Source: Rostratula benghalensis (taxonomy: Eukaryota > Chordata > Aves > Charadriiformes > Rostratulidae). From it: DNA of 64,000 bases. Location of the stretch: positions 535,545-599,544 of the forward strand of contig VXAI01000046.1 of the NCBI GenBank assembly GCA_013399305.1, in the 5' to 3' direction. The notes below the pieces were generated by a model, which made no database searches, had not been told where the DNA came from, and saw only the letters and a list, made by a program, of their open reading frames with translations. A program made the position numbers and the translations under genes. The first letter of the stretch is position 1, and the number at the start of each line of letters is the position of its first letter. Positions 14,401 to 23,000 of the stretch are shown here, in pieces.

Positions 14401-17400
14401 TTCTACTAGTTATTTCCATTCCTCATAGAACATCATTATGTGTGGATAATTAAGTACTGTTTAATATACCTGCATGCATCCTCATCACATGCAGCAAAGC
14501 ATGCTCCTGAATGTTGCAAACAGTATTGCCCAAGCTAAGTACCACTTTATACATGTCAAAATTATTAACAGCACCAGTCAGTTAATAGATCCCTTAAGCC
14601 AAGAAATTCCAAGGGTACTGGGGGAAAACACTGAGATTCCTGTTGGTTTTGTGTGGTTCTTTTTAAAAATTCTTGAAATTCAAAGCACACATGTTCTACC
14701 TTATAGAATATAATATCTACTTGAGATAAATTCTACCTTTCGTCAACTACAAAAAAAAAAAAAAAAAGCATGGCTCTTCCTTCTCACACTATTAAAACTA
14801 CACTCAAACTGACATACTGGAGCACTCGTTTTATGGTGGTCATATTTACTCAGTGGCAGCAAAGAAAGAAAAAACTTCTAAGAGAGCTCTAAAAGTGATC
14901 TAATACCAAAACCTGACATGCACATGTTTCAGGGTCTATTAGTCCAAATTGCTGACAATACATCTGTTTTATCCATAAACCATACAGTTACAAAGCAGCA
15001 TAGGACAGACATTGCAGAGTACTTCATTAGCGCAGCAACACTAGTGATTGCTTTCGATTGTATTCCTTCTACATAATTTTAAGAAACACATACACTACAA
15101 AACTTTCAGACAAAAGAATTCACTAATCTTTCTCCTCAAGTAAACTATTTAAGTTATGCTGTACCTTAATATTTTAAGACATCGATTTTGTGATTTATAC
15201 TTCACTGTGAAGTAAAGTTACAACTCATTCTTTTAATCTATTATAAACCTTTACATCTGAAGTATCTAAAGACTATTACAATAGAGTATAAATACAGTAT
15301 ACAGATACAAAGCCTTGTTTAATTCTGAAAGAATTGGGTATCCTGTAAAAACATTCCAAACTTAGACTCAACATACAGAAAGAGCACTTTTTTTTTAAGT
15401 GCAGATCAACAGAATTTTCAAAATCACTAACATTTATTGCTTACCTGGTTTAACTCAACTTTACAGATGAGCATAACTTGGCTTCAAGATTTGTGTAAAG
15501 CTAATGAGCACAAGATACACTGTGATATCAATGAAACACAGGGAAATGGTTGGGTTTTTTTTTTTTTTCAATTGTTTCCAGCTTGCACTGCTCTCACAGT
15601 AACATCCTTAAGAATCATGAACTTGACCTTTTTCACACAAATATTAATGCCTGCCTAGAAAAAAAAGCAGGCAAATTAAAAACTCTACTTTTCTGTAAAT
15701 AAAATCATTTGCAGTACTTAAGAAACTCTAGAAATACGAACACAAATAGAAAACTCTATTATTAAAAAGGAATTTTAATTCAATACTGAGTCAGGATAAG
15801 TCTTTCATAATTACATTGAGATTTTTACCAGGAAGGTTTCATAGGATATTCTAGAGGTGTGTACTGGCCACCATTTCTAAATTTCTATCTAGCATTTATT
15901 AAGCTTTCTCTAAAGATTAACCTGTATTGCTAAACACTAAAAGTTATGTGCTTCTGTTACTTGCCACTGAGGTTTGCTTCCTAGTGCCAGGAGTGTTGAA
16001 GGTGCTCATTCTTACCCCAAAGAAAATAATGAACATGAATTTCTAAAATAAAATATACTACTTCTACATATCCTTGCTTCTATATATCCATAGGACTATA
16101 CTTCACATGCTTACTGTGACTTTAATGCATTTGCCTGCCTAGAATTAAAACAGTGGGAACAATCCTCACAACTGGTTAATGAATCGCTTTGAATTAATTC
16201 CATGCCAGTGTCATTTAGTTCAGAGAACAAAGAGGCCTTGAAAAGTATGCCAACAATTAAGTCTGAAACGTCTTGATGGTTTAGAAGAATTTATGAGGGA
16301 AAAGTCACCTGCAAAGTCTTTTGAGTGTACCACTCCTAATTGTACATATAACGGGATGACTTCTGACCATGCAAATCAGCTTTTTACCTCAGAGCCTCAC
16401 TGCCAGTACAACCCACTGAAGTTTTCCAGACTTTGATGTTACTTTTTTGAGAACACGCCAAAGCCCAGGATTTAGGGCTAGATTCTTTGTTACTGGTGCA
16501 CAGAGAGGCAGAGCCCAAATAAAGGAGAAGTGCCAAAGGAAGCAGAGGAAGCTAGCCTTATCAGCTGCTCCACCCATCCTTCTCTCCTTACACCCTCAGC
16601 TCACCTTTCCTAGCGTCTGTTCTTAGAAAAAATTGAAATTATTTCCCTGGCGTGTCTTGACCGATTAAACACCACCAGACGGAGTGGAGGAACTGCCCGA
16701 GCAGTTTCCCAACGCTAAAAACGCACTCAAAACGGGAGATGTGCCCCAGTCACACATCCGCCGTAAACATAATCGTGGTTTTCTCCGCCCTGGGCGAGAA
16801 GGGAGACCCTCCCCAAAGCCGCGGTCACGCTTCGGGAAAATCCCGGTCTCGCTTTGTATTTCCTGAAGCTGAACTTTCTGCCTGCCCGCGCTTCCTGGTT
16901 TCAGGAAGCGGCCTTGGGGTACGGGAAGCTCGGGGACCCGTCGCCGCCTCGGCTCCCCTGGGGAAGGAAAGGAACCGAGAAGCGGTTACAGGGACCGCTG
17001 TGAGGGAAGTCCCGAGGGAGTGAAGGCGCAGCTGAGCGCTACAAGGAAGAAAGGAGAAAGGCTGACTCGGTCCTTAGCGAGGAAAAGTCCCGGGAAAGGG
17101 GCGGGGGCCCCAGGCCGGCCCCAGGCAGCGAAGGCAGAGGGCCCAGACAGACGGTACAGACCATGCCCGGGAAACGGACGACGGAAAACAGCCCGGGCCG
17201 GCGGCCCAGCCGCGGCCTGCCGCCGGGGCGCCGAGGCGCAGCGCCCCAGGGAGTGGGGCCCGTTACCCCCAACCCAGCTCCACACCGCAGTGGAGATAGA
17301 AGGAAAAGGGAGAAAAAGGAAGCCAGCAGCCTCAAGGCAGGGCCGCAGGCCGGGGCCCGGCCGCTCCTCACCTCCGGCACCCGCCGCACAGGAGCACAGC

Positions 17401-17426
17401 AAGATTATCGTCCCCGCCAGATCCAT
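8289..17426 (-). CDS. ADAM10: ADAM10, 5' part of the coding region (exons 1 and 2; gene continues off the left edge)
   Basis: ADAM10 is a type I membrane zinc metalloprotease (alpha-secretase family) that sheds ectodomains such as Notch, APP and cadherins at the cell surface. Only its first 69 residues are here. Exon 1 (17426 to 17372) encodes a 19-residue signal peptide, [19 protein letters not shown]. Exon 2 (8439 to 8289) encodes the start of the mature prodomain, beginning [18 protein letters not shown]. The two join in phase 1, giving GG-QYGNP, exactly where I recall the human protein changing from signal peptide to [10 protein letters not shown] basic RAKR motif falls at residues 48-51, the position I recall for an upstream proprotein-convertase site in the human prodomain. 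The catalytic, disintegrin and transmembrane parts are not in the window. The gene is head-to-head with MINDY2. Identification is by protein similarity from memory and is very secure for exon 2. Confidence 0.96.
12415..12640 (+). mobile_element. CR1 LINE fragment, degraded ORF2 (reverse transcriptase region)
   Basis: Read on the plus strand, one frame gives [13 protein letters not shown] and a neighbouring frame gives weak matches to the region after it. This corresponds to the MHPRVLRELADVI segment common in avian CR1 pol. The frame is broken soon afterwards by small indels, so it is an old, dead copy. It sits antisense in ADAM10 intron 1. The borders are approximate because only the best-conserved core is recognisable by eye. 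Confidence 0.7.
13833..13880. repeat. T-rich low-complexity tract
   Basis: The tract is built of repeated TTTATT and TTTTATTTATTT units within ADAM10 intron 1. On the minus strand it reads as an A-rich tract. No further function is visible. Confidence 0.7.
17372..17426 (-). CDS. ADAM10: ADAM10 coding exon 1 (signal peptide)
   Basis: The exon has 55 coding bases from the ATG (plus-strand cat at 17424-17426) to a donor reading GGAG|GTGAGG. The product has a short N-terminus, the hydrophobic run [15 protein letters not shown] and a small-residue cleavage region, so it is a good signal peptide. The hydrophobic core differs from the mammalian sequence I remember, but the length to QYGNP (19 residues) is the same. 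The ATG has a purine at -3 (GTGAAGATGG) and is the only reasonable start in this frame. Confidence 0.92.
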
Positions 17427-17457
17427 CTTCACCGGGCGCAGGCCCCGCTGCCGCCGC

Positions 17458-17472
17458 CTACCCACAGCACAT
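17458..17472 (-). other. Upstream ORF in the ADAM10 5' UTR (4 codons plus stop)
   Basis: The minus strand reads ATG TGC TGT GGG TAG (MCCG, stop), ending 31 bases before the ADAM10 ATG. It is the closest upstream ATG. If the transcript includes it, ribosomes would have to leak past it or reinitiate. Confidence 0.6.
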
Positions 17473-17747
17473 CCGCCCCAGTCGGCGCCGGGATGGGGAG
17501 GGGCAACCTCCGCACCTCCCTCTGCTTTGTCCCCCACCGCTCCCGGAGGACCGCTCTTGTACCGCCCTACAGCTCAGCCGGGATCAGCAGCCCGGCCCCA
17601 GGCGGCGGCGCTCCCCGCCTGGCAGCTACCGCGCTCTGCTCTGCTCCCCGCGCCGCCACTTCCTCCGGCCGGCCACCCGCCCGCGCGCGCAACGCCACAG
17701 GCGGGGCGGGGCCGCAAGGCACGCCCAGGACGCGCCGGCCGCCTCTT

Positions 17748-17763
17748 CCCGCCCCGCCCCCCC
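17748..17763 (-). promoter_or_regulatory. ADAM10: Candidate G-quadruplex in the ADAM10 leader
   Basis: The minus strand reads GGGGGGGCGGGGCGGG, which allows four G3 tracts with one-base loops. It lies about 320 bases upstream of the ATG in the ADAM10 sense strand. It may be in the 5' UTR or, if transcription starts downstream of it, only in promoter DNA. Confidence 0.55.
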
Positions 17764-17910
17764 ACGCTGCGCGTGAGGGGCGGAGCCGGACGGGAGAGCG
17801 TGGGGGACCGACGCCCGGCGGGTGCCGCCCCAGGGGCCCGGAGGGCGGGGTCTGCCTGGGGGCGGAACTTTTCCGGGGCGGGGCCTGGCCCGTGCGTGCC
17901 AGTCGGCGTG

Positions 17911-18015
17911 ATGGCGGCCTTCGAGCGGCAGAGCGTGGCAGACGTCGGCATCTCCGCTGAACAGGGATTTGTTAATTTTCAGTCCGCTTCGAAGACTTTC
18001 ACGATTCAAGCGTAA
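17911..18015 (+). other. Possible 34-codon ORF / divergent-transcript start on the plus strand
   Basis: ATGGCGGCC in a strong initiation context (purine at -3, G at +4) opens 34 codons (MAAFERQSVADV...FTIQA, stop TAA at 18013-18015). It lies just upstream of ADAM10 and points towards MINDY2. A donor-like AAC|GTGAGC follows at about 18044. I do not recognise the peptide. The ATGGCGGC core also matches the YY1 binding motif, a frequent start-site element, so the ORF may be incidental. It could mark the first exon of an ADAM10-divergent non-coding RNA, or nothing. Confidence 0.25.
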
Positions 18016-18050
18016 AGGAAAGCCCTCCGGTGAAGATAAAAACGTGAGCC

Positions 18051-18850
18051 GTTCAGACAAACCGGTTTACTTCTTGTTTGTCCCTAGGCTCATCCTTACA
18101 CTCGGTTACGCTAGCTCAGTGATTTCGTTTTTGTCAGGGTTGGTGATAAGTTTCTCAATTTACTGTCACCCCCTCGCTCTTCTATTTGTGCCTTTTCATC
18201 CCTATGGCCCTTTCAGAATAGAAATAACTCCCGCCGAGGGCAGCTGGTCCGCTGCAGCCAGCACAGAAGAGCTCAGGTAGAGCTGCTGAGCACGGAACGT
18301 GAATTCTTATCTTCCCTAAGTGGTATTTAAAATTTGTGACGAAAAGCTGAAGGTTTCTATAGACAGTGCAGGGAACAGCATCATTAACAACATCCAAAGA
18401 ACAGAGTTAAAAGTTTATCACGAAGTTACGGTTGGGACATAGTTGAAGCATCAAGGAATGTAATTAACCTTGAGTAGGGTGCGAAGGAAAGCAACGTGTC
18501 TTTTGTGTTATTTTGAAGTTACTTAATTCGAGCCAGGTGTGTATCCTGAACGAACCTTGGGTAATTATAATGCTAGAACACACACCTCTGAATAACAAGC
18601 ACATTAATCAAGTAATGTCCCCAAATGTTTTAAACGTAAGCTTAGATGCATTTGCATAGTTCGGAATGGTGAATGAGCAATTATTGACCAATCGGCCGCA
18701 CTTCATCGTTACAAACATTGGACGCTAAACGCCCGGCACCCGATTCTGCACAACTGAAGTGAAACCATTGGCTCGAATGTCGAGGGTGGAGAAGAACCCT
18801 CAGGAAGGGACAACAGTTCAGGTGTGGCCTAAGTAACGCACATCACCCGT
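18051..18850. other. Spacer between the ADAM10 and MINDY2 CpG islands
   Basis: About 800 bases of ordinary base composition. The only recognisable elements are three CCAAT/ATTGG boxes at its right end (18688-18771). No gene is supported. Confidence 0.7.
18688..18771. promoter_or_regulatory. Cluster of three CCAAT boxes (NF-Y type)
   Basis: CCAAT occurs at 18688-18692 (GACCAATCGG, close to the NF-Y consensus), and ATTGG at 18717-18721 and 18767-18771. All three fall within 84 bases, about 100-200 bases before the MINDY2 CpG island. They could serve either the MINDY2 promoter or the divergent region as a whole. Confidence 0.5.
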
Positions 18851-19345
18851 CACACTCACCACAGCCAGATTTTAATAACGCAGATATTGAAAACGCACCG
18901 AAAACCCTTCGGACGGAGGAGCAGGCCCCGCCGCGCTCTCCCTCAGCGCTGAACCGGCGCGCGCCGGGGACGCGCAGGCGCAGCCTCGCTCCCGCCAGCC
19001 GTACAGGCGGGGCGGTGCCCCCCGCTCTGCTCCCCTCCACCCTCCGGGCACCGGGGCAGGGAGGGGGGGAGTGCGCACCCCCGGTACCGGCGCCTCTCCC
19101 CCGGGACGGGCCGTGGATGCTACTCTGTCCCGTCTCTAGTCGCCCCTTCCGGGTGGCACAAGGGTCCGTGTCCCTCCCTTCCTGCCCCGCGTCCCTCACT
19201 CGTACCAAACTCCGCTGCCGTCCCCCAGCTCCGGCTCCGCCCTCGAGGCGCTCCCCCCCGCCCCGGGCCCCGCCGTGACCCGCGGCCGCTTCCCCCTCCC
19301 GCCCACACGTCCCCGGCGGGGCGGAGCTGAGCTGTCGCTGCTGTT

Positions 19346-19396
19346 ATGGCGTCTCGGGCGCTGTTGGTGAAGGATCAGCCGTTCCGGTGCCGCTAG
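19346..19396 (+). other. Upstream ORF in the MINDY2 leader (16 codons plus stop)
   Basis: ATGGCGTCTCGGGCG opens a frame encoding MASRALLVKDQPFRCR, with TAG at 19394-19396, 35 bases before the MINDY2 ATG. It is in a different frame from MINDY2 ((19432-19346) is not a multiple of 3). Position +4 is G, but -3 is T, so initiation would be moderate. It is likely to lie in the 5' UTR because it is so close to the main start. Confidence 0.6.
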
Positions 19397-19431
19397 AGAG
19401 CGAAGGAGCTGGGCTGGGTGGTGGGCCGGGT

Positions 19432-20076
19432 ATGGAGAGCCTAGCGCAGCCCCCGCCGCCTCCGGGCTCGCTGAAGAGGGGCGGCGGGGGCGCCGCTAGT
19501 CAGCTTCTCCTGGAAGAGGCGGTGGTGGGTGAGAGCGGCTGCAGCGATGGGCCCGTCGCGGCTGAGGACGGCGGCGGGCGGTGCAGCCCTTCCCCTCAGC
19601 CAGTCCCCGCTCCTGCTGCGGCCCCTCGGCCCGTGTCTCCCTGCCGGGCTGTGGAGGGCGGCGGAGAGAGCCTCGAAGCGGCGGCCGCCTCAGAGAGCGG
19701 CGTAGTAGGCGCCGGCTCCAGGAGCAGCGGGGCTCCCAGCCCCCCGGGGGAGGAGTCCCATAGCCTGGACTCGCTGGAGTCCTTCTCCAACCTGCACTCC
19801 TGCTGCCCTAGCAGCTCTGAGCTCAACAGCGACGGTGAGGAGGCGGTGGCGGTGACGACGGCCTCGGCGGGGGGCCCGGTCCCGCAGCCCGAAGGGGACA
19901 GGCCGGCAGCGGGCTCCCAGCTCTTTTCCGCCTCCAAGGAGCGCTTCCCGGGCCAGTCGGTCTATCACATCAAGTGGGTCCGCTGGAAGGAGGAGAACAC
20001 GCCGGTCATCACCCAGAACGAAAACGGGCCTTGTCCGTTGCTGGCTATCATGAACGTGTTGCTCCTGGCTTGGAAG
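19432..20076 (+). CDS. MINDY2: MINDY2 coding exon 1 (N-terminal region and catalytic Cys)
   Basis: The exon has 645 coding bases (215 codons, phase 0) ending TGGAAG|GTACGG. The start is the ATG at 19432 (MESLAQPPPPPG). The frame is open a little further upstream but with no earlier ATG. The last part encodes the start of the catalytic domain, including QNENGPCPLLAIMNVLLLAW with the nucleophile cysteine. The first 165 residues are compositionally biased and poorly conserved relative to human. Confidence 0.95.
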
Positions 20077-23000
20077 GTACGGCGGGGCGCGGCGGGCCGC
20101 CGCCATGGCGGGGAGCGGCGGCGGGGCTGGCCGGGCCTTCCCCGCACCCCTGAGGCACCGCTGAAAGGAGGTGCTCGTTAAGGCTTATTTCTGCTGTTTA
20201 AGCTCTTGTCTGGCATAGAGAACTCGGAAAATAAGTGACGGCTTGCAGTCTGTTGCTGGTATCCTACTTAGGTGCTGGTGGCGTAGATAGACTTGCCTTA
20301 AAATAGGAATCAACATCTGGATGATGCCTCTCTAAATTGAGGAATGTATGGCCTGCAGATATGTGCAGGTTTCTAGTAAGTAAACGTTGCTATTTATAGC
20401 ACTGGAAAGACAGGCAGTATTTTGGGAAAATAGGTTAGTTTTGTGTAACGAAGCGTAGGCAGAATTGTACAAAACAGATTTGTAAAAGTAGCTGCCTGAA
20501 TAACAGTATATGTTCAAACAGTCATGTAGCATAGATTGTATTTAACGAGTAAACCAGATTGTCATCAAGTACAGCTTTGAGATGCAGAAATTCTGAAGTT
20601 CGCAAGGGGAAACAGCCTCACATCGTGTCAGGAGAGCTTTAAAGTTAATCTTAGGAAAAATGTCTTGACAGAAAGGGCTATCAAACATTGGAATGGGATT
20701 CATGGGGAAAGGGTGAAATTGCTACCTACAAAGGTGTTTCAAAAACTGGCAGACATGATGCTGAGGGACGTAGTTTAGCAGTGGTTTTGGCAGTGGACTC
20801 ATTAAGTTAATGGCAGTTGGACTCCTCTTAGAGGTCTCTTCTATCCTAGATGTTTCTATGATTTTTGCATTTTAGTAGCCATCATGGATATAGACTTCTT
20901 GTAGTCTTAAGGTAGTTCTTTTTAACACTTAAGCAGTTAGAATGTAAGGCATAATGTAACTACTCACATCTATATGTGAAAGGAATACATGTTGGAGAAC
21001 AGCTATGAGTATGTGTGCATTGTGAAACAGGAGGGGACACTTCTCGCGAAATGTTGACAATTCAACCCCCAAAGGTCAGTGAGCTTGATAGAAAGGAATT
21101 GTAGAACAGGAAAGCTTTGTGGGAATAGCTTCTATGTTGCAGAACCAACGAGACGTCGTCTGATATTAGAGGAGTAGAAGGTTGTTTTTGGATGTAACAG
21201 GTGACATAAGAAAAGGTCAAAGTGGAAATAATAGTATAAGAATAAATTTGTTTAGAGGAAGATAACTTTGCAGAAGATTAATGACTTTGAGTTACAGTCT
21301 CTGCATGTTTTCTTGAGCAGAATAGCTCATACATCAGGAGGAAGGCTGTGGGTACAGTGATGCCGATATTCAGCCATTGGTGAAAACAGTACAGGGAAGT
21401 AGTGTGTGGCTTTAAGGTATTGCCTTTTGTAGGTTCTGCCATCCTCAAGAGGGTGTGAAGGTTGTCTTTGACTTCAGTAATTAATACTCACTTTCTATGC
21501 CCCCTCTAACACTAGGGGATGAGTTGAGGGCCTTGGAGAGCTTACTGTTTCTTGTTCTGTGTGGTGGTGTTTTAAAAGAAATGGTTATTGGCAGGATTTG
21601 CCTTTTTAACCGTTCATTTAATAAAAGCGCATAAATGGGAACAGCACTGGTCTTGCAGTTTGCATTCAAGTTTTTGGAGGTCTTGTTCCTTAGCATTCTT
21701 CCTTTGCCTCTGTAAATATGATTGCTTTCTTCTGCTGTCCTGCATCCAGAATTTTAATTGACGTTCTGCTTTGATCAACTATGACTCCCTCTTGGAAGTG
21801 CCCTGCTGTTTCTTATCACTATGATTACAGGAAAGATTTTCTCTAATTCTGTCTGTTTATGTAAAACCTCAGCAGAATTTACATGAGTTGCAGACAGGTA
21901 GCTAAATTGGTGAAACTGCTATCACGTGACTTATTATTTATAGACTGGAGGGGTTTCCTCTTGGTTGTATATTGCCCTTGCTTGTAACTGATTTTCCTAA
22001 TCAGTTCTCAAAATTAGCCTTTCTTTTCCCCAGTTTATAGTCAAGAACCATGTTGGCATTGTTTGGAGTGGCAAGCTTATTGGCAGCTTAGCTGTACCTG
22101 GCTGACAGTAGCTAGCTACATACCAAGGCTGAGGGTGGACAACCACGTTCTTCTTGCTTATTCTCAACCGAGATGAATGCTAGATTGCATCAGGTAATTG
22201 TAAGTTGGGAACAAGGAAGCGAACCAAGAGATGTAGCCAGGTGAAAGCAGAGCGAGGATGCCATAGTATACATTAGGTGAAAAAAAACTATGTGGTATGG
22301 AAAATAAAATGGAATAAGAAGGAGATGAGGAGTGGAAATAAAATCACAGCAGAAAATAAGAAGGTAAACAGATAAGTTTTGGGATCCGTTCCCTGTATCT
22401 ACCACCAACTTTCCCTCTCAGAACTCTGTCCTGACAAGGTTGAGTTTGGTCATACTATAGGTAGGTGTGATCTCGAATAACTTGAGACAATATATGCAAG
22501 TGCTCAAAGTTGAGAAACCGTACTTAGAATACTAGTTTTCAAATCTTCACAAACGCTTTCTTTTGTGTGACCAATTACATGCTTTCTTTATTTCAGAATT
22601 AGAGTGATAAGCTTGAGATCGGATACTGTGTGTCAGCTGGGCTTGTGCAGCTGTGAAAGTTGAATTCACCTAATTGTTTCTGACAAGTGGCACACAATCA
22701 ATTTGCTTGGAATCAAAATTGTTATTTACTGTTTAGCACTAAGTGAGAAGCCTTCAAAGGGTATGTAGGCTGTAGTCACTGAAATGTTCATGCCTAAAAT
22801 ACTTTTCAGGTATTTCAGCTACTCAGAGTGCAAGCTTCTAACCCCAACACTAGAATGTTGTTTTAAATATGCTAACAGTTTTGTGACCTGTTTGTATGTC
22901 CCAGTTCTCATTCAAAACAGGTTTTTTTGAGCTAGCACTCACTGAGTAAAGAGAGACTATAGGTAGTATGTTAATTTGCTTAAGGGCAAGAGGACTTAAG

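Larger units (their letters stand above)
8440..17371 (-). other. ADAM10: ADAM10 intron 1
   Basis: The intron is 8,932 bases. The first part (about 16.7-17.37 kb) lies in the CpG island and the rest is AT-rich. It contains a degraded CR1 ORF2 fragment at about 12,415-12,640, a T-rich low-complexity block at 13,833-13,880 and an A-run at 14,750-14,767. I see no additional coding exon, and other open frames here look like chance. Confidence 0.85.
17427..17900 (-). promoter_or_regulatory. ADAM10: ADAM10 5' UTR and core promoter (transcription start not determined)
   Basis: Upstream of the ADAM10 ATG on the minus strand lies about 470 bases of GC-rich sequence that must contain the 5' UTR and start sites. 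It carries a five-codon uORF (17472 to 17458) and a run of G-tracts at 17763-17748. The human 5' UTR is known to be long, GC-rich and translationally repressive. The exact start here cannot be placed without transcript data. Confidence 0.6.
16680..18050. promoter_or_regulatory. ADAM10: CpG island over the ADAM10 5' end
   Basis: CpG-dense, very GC-rich sequence covers ADAM10 exon 1 and its upstream region, and ends abruptly in AT-rich DNA on both sides. GC boxes (Sp1-type) are seen at 17700-17713 (GGCGGGGCGGGGCC), 17843-17850 and 17875-17885. I see no TATA box. The long overlapping open frames on both strands here (up to 331 codons, low-complexity Pro/Arg/Gly/Ala products) are what GC-rich DNA produces by chance and should not be taken as genes. 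Confidence 0.88.
18851..20190. promoter_or_regulatory. MINDY2: CpG island over the MINDY2 promoter and exon 1
   Basis: CpG-dense sequence spans the presumed MINDY2 promoter, 5' UTR and first coding exon. An NRF1-like site CGCGCAGGCGCA (18971-18982, one mismatch to the palindromic consensus) and GC boxes at 19006-19015 and 19315-19324 (GGCGGGGCGG) are visible. There is no TATA box, so dispersed housekeeping-type initiation is expected. Frames of 60-138 codons on the other strand are composition shadows of exon 1. Confidence 0.85.

Noticed and set aside
17574..17951. 125-codon minus-strand frame upstream of ADAM10 exon 1
   Set aside because: It could only matter as a very long uORF if transcription starts upstream of 17951. 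Its product is low-complexity and GC-driven, so it is not called.
17163..17960. 265-codon plus-strand frame in the same island
   Set aside because: Composition-driven. It has no similarity I recognise and conflicts with the frame above and with ADAM10.
17020..18015. 331-codon open frame on the plus strand over the ADAM10 CpG island
   Set aside because: The product is Pro/Arg/Ala/Gly-rich with no recognisable domain, open frames exist in all phases of this GC-rich block, and it overlaps ADAM10 exon 1 and its leader on the other strand. Only its last 34 codons were kept as a weak observation.
19690..20106. 138-codon minus-strand frame opposite MINDY2 exon 1
   Set aside because: It is a shadow of the coding exon in GC-rich sequence with no independent evidence.
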